Assembly (NCBI GenBank): GCA_961205875.1
Contig: OY540812.1
Location: forward strand, 13,702,001-13,766,000
DNA length: 64,000 bases
Origin: Sialis fuliginosa
Taxonomy: Eukaryota; Arthropoda; Insecta; Megaloptera; Sialidae
Direction of reading: 5' to 3'
Positions 55,785 to 64,000 of the stretch are shown piece after piece. The notes under the pieces were generated by a model that searched no databases, had not been told where the DNA came from, and worked only from the letters and a program-made list of their open reading frames with translations. Within the stretch, counting starts at the first letter, position 1; each line of letters opens with the position of its first letter. A program made the position numbers and the translations under genes.

Positions 55785-55885
55785 GATTTAGGTTCAGGTT
55801 CGTTGACATTGAAATATAGCGGTTCGGTTCGGGTTCATGTTCATGAAAAATGCGGGTTTTTTCGGGTTCGAGTTCGGATTCAGGT
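55785..55885. repeat. Degenerate (GGTTCG/GGTTCA)n repeat
   Basis: Short hexamer-like units GGTTCGGGTTCATG; a related GGTTCC-type patch is near 60170-60195. Confidence 0.7.
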
Positions 55886-57194
55886 TAATATTAATTTTAT
55901 ACAAATATATTACTTTATAACAAATTTCTCAATATTGCTATTTATTTTGACATATGACGCAAGTAGAGGAAACATTTTAGGTAAGAATGAAAAATGAAGG
56001 ATTCTATGTTGTTTTCTTTGTAGGAATACCACTTAACAATAAATAAGGATTATAAAGTTTAAGTTTGTTACGAAATTCATGCTCTTTCATATTTCATACT
56101 TTTCTTTGACGTTAGTTTGTATGTAGTATGTTATACGTTACAGAAACTACTCCTTAATCTTCGTATAATATGAAAGAAAACGTCAACAAAATGAAATAAA
56201 GCCAAAACTTAATATTTAGTTATATGTGTGCTATATATTTTTATAATACAATTTTATAAGAAAAATGTATATTTTCAATAATATACAATATTAAATTTTA
56301 ATTCATATATTGAAATTTAATTAACAGTAGATTTAAAATAATTTTTAGTGGTCTATTTAAAAAAAAATAAAAAATAAAGTTATTAATTATAAACGGAAAT
56401 AAACAAAAATAGTTAGAAAATGTTAATAAAATGTTGCCAAATTTAATCAAGTGAAATAATTATATTATCATTGTTAGTTGGTACGAGTATAGGTATTGTA
56501 TGTACTGCACTGATATTTTTATTTTGAATTTTTATTTTGAATTAATAACAATGTTCCATTTTAAATTAAATGTATGTTTTGTACATTCATCTTAACTACA
56601 AGAAAACAATGTTACTCGACACGTGTTTCGACTTCACAAGAAGTTCTCATCACACGTGTCTTGTGACATTGTTTTACTATGGTTAATATTTAGTTTTAAA
56701 AGAAACCACCGTTACTGGTATCATAGATTAAAATAGTATTATAAGTGTTTCTTACTTATATAATATGATTTATCTTTACTAAAATCATTGTATCAGAAAG
56801 GGTTAATATGTGTAATAATTTCGTTAGAAATTTCCACTATTTTGAACATGAAAACTTACTTTGATGTCGTTGTGTTCAGAACTACTGAAGTCTTAATATT
56901 GCAAAATATGCATCATTAGAGAATGTGTACAGAAAGCAGATAATGTGATACACATTACCTAAAGCTCGTATAGTCAAATTATTGTAAACATTTGCAAATA
57001 AGAGTTCTGACTTTCTTAGTGTAAACTGCGGTTCATAACATGATTGAATATTTAATGGAAAACGTCGTTAAAAATTGTTTTTTGATATAAATGATTAAGA
57101 AAACCATTCTACTGCAGATAAATAATATTTAATTGTTTTGTTGTTAATATGAATAATGTTCTAACGATAAAAAAATAATAATAGGTACATAATA

Positions 57195-57966
57195 TAATAA
57201 ACATGTCCCGACTGACTAACTGACTGATTCATCATCGCCGAGCCGAAACCACTGGACTTAGAAACGTAAAATTTCAGGGATGTCTTCCTTTTATAACGTA
57301 AGTATCCATTAAGAAAGGATTTTTCGAAGTTCAACCCCTACGGGGGTAAAAGGGGGTGTCAAAGTTTATATGGGAAAACATATTTTTTTGGTTGGATTTA
57401 CTTGAAACAATACAAATAATATAATACAAAATTCAACCGTAAGGGGTTGCAAGGGGATTGAAAAGTTTGTATGAGAATTTTTTTGTCTGTATTCACTCGA
57501 ATGAAACATGGTACACATTGGTGTTGATATTTTTATGTACATAACTGTTTATAATATAATAAATTCGGACAAAATAAATTCAATAAAAATTAAAATTTCG
57601 ACATGCAACCCCTAATAACATTGAAGGGGGAAGAGGCTTCGTTATTGATAAGTTTTACTGCATTGCTGCTAAAGTTATAAACGTAAATTCGGACATAATA
57701 GTCTTCTATTAAAATACAAATTTCGATATTCAACACCTAATGGTAGTGGGAGAGGGGGTAGGTTTTGATATGTTTATCTGCATAACTGCTTTAGTAATAA
57801 TAGATATAATGAAAAATTTGGGCAATATAGTCTTCAATAAAAATGTAAAACAGTGAAAAACAGAAATATACTATGGGGGTAGGTCACCAACTTAAAATAA
57901 TATTATTTGTGTTGATAACATTAAAAAACCATATAACGCGGGCAAAGTCGCAGGCAAGTCCGCTAG
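57195..57966 (+). mobile_element. Possible Helitron-like element
   Basis: Ends CGGGCAAAGTCGCAGGCAAG then TCCGCTAG before TTTT, like the CTRR ends of Helitrons, and begins near CCCGACTGACTAACTGACTG. It has repeated CAACCCCTA-GGGG blocks. No Rep-helicase frame. The left boundary is uncertain. Confidence 0.4.
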
Positions 57967-58134
57967 TTTTAAATATATTAGTAGGTATAAGGTTCGCATA
58001 AACCAAAAAATAATAAATAAAAATATTAATCAAGTTTTATAAAAAAATCTGTTCATTTAATTTATGATAAAGAATTTTTTATTTTAAATACACATCTATA
58101 TGCACGGCTTCTTCATTTTAAAAAGCCGGAAATT

Positions 58135-58480
58135 CTGGCAAATTTTCAATAAACGCAATAAATATTCCATTAGCGACGGTCAGTTGAAAACGACTCACCG
58201 ATAATTGGATTTAAAATAATCAACACCTTTAAATTAAACCCTGTTCAGTTCGATACGGGGCAGAAAAATCTAATTAATTCACAGATTCGCAGATTTGTGC
58301 GCGTTCGAATAGCGATATATCAAAAACCTTCGTTTTCAGTGGAGCGGCAATAAATTATTATGCTTTTGGAAACCATCACTATCGATTCAAACGGTGACTG
58401 GAATGAAGAGGGTTTTATGCAGCAAGTGCTTGGTGGCGGTGATTGCCGCAGCTTTTTGCTAGTGACGCTTAACTGACAAA
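58135..58480. promoter_or_regulatory. GC-balanced island, possible conserved non-coding element
   Basis: About 340 bp with near-balanced composition in AT-rich DNA. Includes CGATACGGGGCAGAAAAATC, AGATTTGTGCGCGTTCG, GGCGGTGATTGCCGCAGC and several ATTA/TAATTG sites. No reading frame spans it and no second copy was noticed in the window. Confidence 0.3.
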
Positions 58481-58991
58481 GTCATTAGCATACACTGAGT
58501 GAAAGAGATTAAACAAGATTTATGAAATGACAGTTTCCTTATTCCTAATTGAAACTATATATGTATACACATATTATACATAAAGATGTTATAAATTACA
58601 TAGTGTATAAACTATTAGAACCTTTAGAAAACAAAGTGATAACAATGTGTATACAAAAGATAATACTATATACATAATACATTAAATGTGTAGATATCAT
58701 AATTATATAAATAATATTAGCATCGCATTTTATAAATTTGAATAACTTTTCAAAATATAAATATGCTATGATTTTACTGAAAGTTATCGTTTAATTTTAT
58801 GGTTAAATGGACAATTAAAATTTAATTCGATTACTTATAAAAATAAATATATTAAAATCATACTGTAGTATACAGACCAATTATGTAAATATCGAATTGG
58901 CTAATACATGAGTATTTGAATTAATGACACATCTTGTTTTTAAATTTAAACACTATTTTATATATTGCTTCAGTTATTATCTTTATCTTAA

Positions 58992-59859
58992 GGGGTTACT
59001 TCTAATGTATTAACTATTTTTTGACAATTTTTTATTGCCTTAAATGATGTATAAACATCTTAAAAATGATATTCAAATGGAATTATAAGCAAAACATTTT
59101 TTTTCCAAAGTGTCTTTGAACGAACGAAACAACCTAGATGGTGAAAGTGGTGAAAAATGAGTGATAAGGAGTATATGGTAATGTAAAGGGGTATCGTATT
59201 TCGGTCTTAAGCCAAAACAGAAGCAAAATAAACAACCGAAAACCGCCAAACCAACATAGTTTCGAAAAAAAGTCGGAACTAACGTCGACGTTTTAAAACT
59301 TTAAACTCTTTTTTATGGAAAACACGTTTTTAAAAACTGCGGAAAACGTATCTTGGCCATTTCCATCCGATCGACTTGAAATTTCAACTGTAACTTCTTA
59401 GATAGATTTTACATCGAAGTACATTTTTTATTTTGTATGATTGGTAAACAATTACGGTTTTTATAAACAATTTAAGGTAGTTTTTTTCGTCAAAAACGCT
59501 ATTTTTTGTTTCAAGTGATATACAATTTGCAAAAATCGATATTTTTTAATAATCGTGTGTATCTACTTCGATGGGAAAACTCATGTAAATAACGAGAAAC
59601 ATTTTTTTTTGTTCTGGATGTTGATCCATGGAAGTTCTGTTTTCTGCAGTGGAGCACATAACAATAAAGATGCACTTACTGTAGCAACGCTTAAGTCACC
59701 ATGTTGTATTATATTTCATTAAAAAAAATGTGTTGTGTGTTTTGAGACATGTACAATAAACTCTCCAAATTTCACTTAATTGTTTTTTTTTATTATTCTA
59801 AAAAAAATTCTTTAAAAAAGTATCATTTTCCGAAGTGACAATTATGTAGTTGTAACTCC
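58992..59859. mobile_element. TTAA-type element, copy B
   Basis: 868 bp, ends GGGGTTAC and GTAACTCC, flanked by TTAA at 58988-58991 and 59860-59863. Matches 40949-41775 along its length. Non-coding. Confidence 0.85.
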
Positions 59860-59863
59860 TTAA

Positions 59864-62800
59864 GAAATATTATTTCCATAAGATATACACATTGATATAA
59901 TAACTTTTACAAGATGAAAAATTTAGTCTCACATAAAAAATTTAAATGAAAAAAGTTTGACATCTTAAAATATTAAGTTATTTAGGTAATGTTAAATAAA
60001 CTACTCATAAAAAGGGAACTTATTAAATGTTTAAAGTTTTCCAACAAACTTTCAACTTCTAAACTTACAGAAAAACCATTAGTGCTTATTGCATACTGTA
60101 CTGAAATTAAAAATTCCATTCCACTGCATGTATTTCTTACTATGTTTGTTCATATTGTATAGGAGCGTATCGGAATTCCGGTTCCGGTTCCTGCCAAAAC
60201 TGGTAAATTCCGGTCATATTTTGCCGGAATTTAGAAATTTTATCATTACTCTCTACTAAAAAAATCATTATTAATATACGTTATTTTTGTTAAAAAAATC
60301 AAACATATATATAATAATTATGATATAACAACATTTTATTAACAAAAATTTTAATGGAAACAATCATTTCATAACACAAATGCAAATTTTTTAACATTTT
60401 GTTTGGCATAAATGCTATAAATTTCAATTAAATGTACAATACTGCTTGCAAGTTCATTGAATATTTTATTACTTTAAATTAGATAATCATTTATAGAAAT
60501 GAAACGGAAATTATTCAGTGAACTTTAACCGGAACTGAGCACAAGACAATTTGATTGGTAGTAGAATTAGGTACGCTGGGTTATTCAATGTTGAATAAGG
60601 AAATTATTAAATCATAATGCTGGTTTACTAATAGGTATGTTTATAATATATTTGTGATTTGATTTTCATTATAAATAGATTATCGAGAACTCAAGCCTGT
60701 ATTACACTTTATTCATCAATCTTATGTACTTAAAGTTGGTCGATTGTCAATTATTTCAATAATGTATTTGATTTAATACTCAATGCCAACGTAGAGAAAT
60801 TATATAGAAAAACAAAATCTTAAAATAAACTTACTTGTTCAGAAGCAAAATACACAAAATAATAATTAATAATTCCTAACAAATTACAAACAAAAATTAC
60901 AATAAAATAGAACATCCAAATAGACATTTTCGTCAATAAGTTGAACTTAAAATTGGACGGAAAAATTGACAAGCTTAATCTATATTCATTAATTTCAAAC
61001 ATTTGTTGTTAGTTTGAGTAAGTTTTATTTTTTAAGGATTTCCTTATATAAAATAAAATAAATGTAATAATATTTATATTCATTTGGTGCTTTTAATGAC
61101 TATTAAAAATGATGAAATCGATAGTTTAATAATTAGTTTTAAATGTTTGTACACAACACATATATAACATTTACTTTTAATTAAAAATACAGTGTACAAT
61201 TTAAAACCGATGATTGTAATTAAATGAAAATTAAAAATAAACACCGATTCAATTTATAATGAACTGGAAAATATATAGAGTATATGTTGACGGTGATTAA
61301 ATTATTGTCAATATTTTATAAAATTCATATCAAGAGTAAATAATTTAAAAAAAATTGAAAATATAATTTTTTTATATTATTTACATATTCAAATATAATA
61401 AATATTAGGTTTTTGTAAAACAGTAAATTGGACGAAAAAGTATTGGAAAAAAATCCTCACAAAGATAATCTCTATTAGAGTTGAGCTAGGGCCGTGAATA
61501 TTCCTGATCTCATAATGTGTAAATATAATCTATTATAACACCTTTTATATCAAAAAAGACAGTATAGAAAATTTACTCAAAAACGTTCTTCAAAAAAGGT
61601 AAATTTGCTTTGATTCTTTTTTTCGTTTCTACTTGGACAAAAAATGCACTAAAAAAATTAGTTCTGTAACCGTGAGTGTAATAAAAAATATTTTCTTCGT
61701 GAACGTGCGTGATCGTGAGAAAAATTTACTTACGTTCCCAGCTTTAATAAATAATACATACAATTAAATTTAATAAAATTGTATATTTCATAGCACTTAT
61801 ACTTTTGAATGTATAAACTATTATTCTAATCAATTTTATTAAGCATACATAATATATACAATAATTTAATCTCTGTTAAGAAAAATAATTGTAATGTTTA
61901 TAATAATTCAGTATCTAGGTGTATATTTTTAGTTAAATTTCAATAACATCCGGATGTAATTTTTTAACACCAAACTACATTTATCTATTTCCAGCAGTTA
62001 AAATTACGTTTGACCTTCAGTGGAAAATAGAACGGTTCATTATTAGAGAGGATTTAAAGGCATAGAAATAAGCTTAAATATGTATATATAAATAGTTTCC
62101 CACATGTTCATTAAATCTAATGTCTACAAAACAATATACGAGTAAAAGTTAAAAAACACAATAAAATTGTATATATGTATATATTTTGTGTGTTTTAGAT
62201 AAGGAAATTATATATACATATATGTACCTACATATATATAAAGTTTTTTTTGTCGTTAAATTCGCGGTATTATTGTTTTTTCCTTTACAATTAAATAAAG
62301 ATCAACTTTTTTTGAAATGACGTAATGAAAAACCCCATAATTGCTTCACATTTGCAACGAATCGATCATAACATATTGAAAAGCAGTTTTGTTATTTTGA
62401 ATTAATTAATATTGTGAATTGCCGCATTGCAAACGACACTAACACCATCTATGCGATGACAGTTAAAGTGTTAGTTATTAATTACTCTTTTTAAATTTAC
62501 GCACCACTTTATTTTGTCCTGCGACGAAAAAAAATGTTGTTTGTTAACTGGCTATTGTTCTAGTTTTTTTGTATAAAAGTTTTCATTCGAAAATAATCCT
62601 TTGAAATTTAGTTTCAGTTTCATTTAATAAAACCTACATATTATGCTTCTTCATTAAAAAAATAATTTTAAGTATATTTATATTGTTAAAAATATTTTAA
62701 GTTATATGTTTAATGTTTGATTGTGTTAGATCATAACATGATATCTGACATTTTGGTCATTTTTTGATAAATAATTATTGCGAGTTGATTTTGTATTGCT

Positions 62801-63640
62801 TTCTTTCGTTTGGTTTATACTCGTATATGATATATGTATTCATTTGAGGAAAATGTTAAAATAAATGATACTTTAATGATATTTATGATGCCTGAATAAA
62901 ACAGACACACTTTAAACTTCCAAATCGCTTTCTTTTTCACTTTTATTCAGTAATTATGGTTTTAACAATTTCGAAATATATTATTAATTGATAAATGCAT
63001 ATGCATTAACTTATTAATAATATCACAATTCATTCACACAAATAATAATTTTAATTTATCTGTTACGAGAAAAATGATAAACTTTAAATTGAATTGTTTT
63101 AATCTTAATAATATTTCACTATTTGTTTTTAATTAATAGAAATACATAAATGTATAATTATTAAAAGTGGTTATTTTTTTTTTAAATTCGCGTACAATTT
63201 ATTTTATACATATTTATGAGTTATAACTCATTAAATACGCATATTGTTAAAAACGTTATAAAAATAGTTTATCATGATTAATATACATAATATTAACAAA
63301 TAAATAATAAAACTAACAAATTGTCTATTTAAATATTTTTTAAATCATTTTATATATATTCGAAAATACAATTGAATAAAGTTTAAATAAAAAGTTTTAT
63401 CAGAATTAAAACATATCTTTTACATCTAGACCTTTTTGTTAAACGTAAACAATAAATTTTGATTAAAATCAATAAATATGAAATATTAAACGCAATACAA
63501 TATATTGTTCATTTATACAATTATTTTTGTTCAAAATATGACATACATAACAATATATGTGTTCAGTATTTATGAAAGTTCAAAATTGAAAATTTATGTG
63601 TATATATAAACATAATATATCATTAGTACAAAAGCCTTAA
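59864..63640. other. AT-rich stretch, no gene seen
   Basis: No exon or RNA gene recognised. A slightly richer block near 62330-62470 contains inverted ACTAACAC / GTGTTAGT. Confidence 0.4.
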
Positions 63641-63745
63641 CACCCAATTAAATTTCCCGCCAATGATCCACCGTTCTTGCAGACGCACTACGGTCTAGCT
63701 GTAGCTATGGCAACGAAAAGCGAATCAATATATCCACCAAGGCCT
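63640..63745. promoter_or_regulatory. Short GC-balanced, promoter-like island
   Basis: Contains TTTCCCGCCAATG (an E2F-like site plus CCAAT) and GTAGCTATGGCAAC, close to the RFX X-box. A 17-codon frame starts inside it. It could be a promoter for a gene lying to the right. Confidence 0.25.
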
Positions 63746-64000
63746 TTAGACATATTATAAGACTTTTCACACTAGAATATTTTCAAAAAAATGAATGACA
63801 TGTTCTTTTTTCTATTGGAAAAAAAATTACAATATATTATTTAATTAATTTAAATAATTTTATTTTTGAGTTTGTAAGTTTTAGCACTGACAGTATATAT
63901 ATATGTTTATTTGACATATCAACAGGATGATGTAAAAGTTGTTCGAAAAATAAAAAAAAAATAAATAAGTTTATAAACATTTACTAAAAAAATATAAAGT

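Noticed and set aside
63704-63757. 17-codon frame MATKSESIYPPRPLDIL
   Set aside because: Too short to support, no donor before the stop; kept only as part of the promoter-like island.
1-64000. CRISPR arrays, bacterial operons, viral genes
   Set aside because: The repeats are satellites and transposons, genes are spliced, and no viral or prokaryotic coding sequence was recognised.

Overview
The window is AT-rich, intron- and transposon-rich eukaryotic DNA from an insect. The evidence is a Tango/ARNT bHLH-PAS gene, an FLVCR-family transporter, Asterix (WDR83OS) and TMEM267 genes with GT-AG introns, and the last exon of a chemosensory-type ionotropic receptor. A hemipteran is plausible from overall character, but nothing in the sequence proves the order. 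Every gene model was assembled by hand from reading frame, splice sites and intron phase.

Layout. 1-1718: end of an ionotropic receptor (IR) gene on + (last exon 1500-1718), with a Harbinger-type MITE in the intron before it. 2332-9480: a candidate unrecognised gene on -, with a GC-rich 5' exon near 9201-9400 and a second exon at 2332-2423, separated by a 6.8 kb intron full of hAT-like and GTCC-repeat elements. 9955-11932: the last three exons of an unidentified single-pass membrane protein on -, whose upstream exons I could not find. 12-16.3 kb: transposons, including a 2.1 kb foldback palindrome. 16311-18083: TMEM267 (-) and Asterix (+), head to head. 20267-47844: FLVCR (-), eight coding exons plus a predicted 5' UTR exon; intron 1 is 16.6 kb. 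A complete two-exon tango gene (22845-24914, -) sits inside FLVCR intron 3 on the same strand. 47.9-64 kb: no coding sequence found, mostly AT-rich DNA with repeats and a few GC-balanced islands that may be regulatory or untranslated.

Function. FLVCR proteins are MFS exporters/importers for choline, ethanolamine or heme. Tango is the common dimer partner of bHLH-PAS factors (hypoxia, tracheal, midline and xenobiotic responses). Asterix is part of the ER PAT intramembrane chaperone complex. TMEM267 is an uncharacterised multi-pass protein. No operon-like logic applies; the notable arrangement is the same-strand nesting of tango in FLVCR.

Mobile DNA. Elements could be bounded by target duplications: 3-bp (two Harbinger-like copies of identical 332 bp length), 8-bp (hAT MITE, perfect), TTAA (at least three, including a 1.5 kb palindrome), TA and 5-bp. 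Three giant near-perfect palindromes (1.5-2.1 kb), two abutting perfect short palindromes, a 142-bp satellite beside FLVCR exon 2 and a ~290-bp minisatellite are the most striking structural features. Two local RNA hairpins, one around a predicted start codon and one around a predicted 5' splice site, are the most interesting regulatory candidates.
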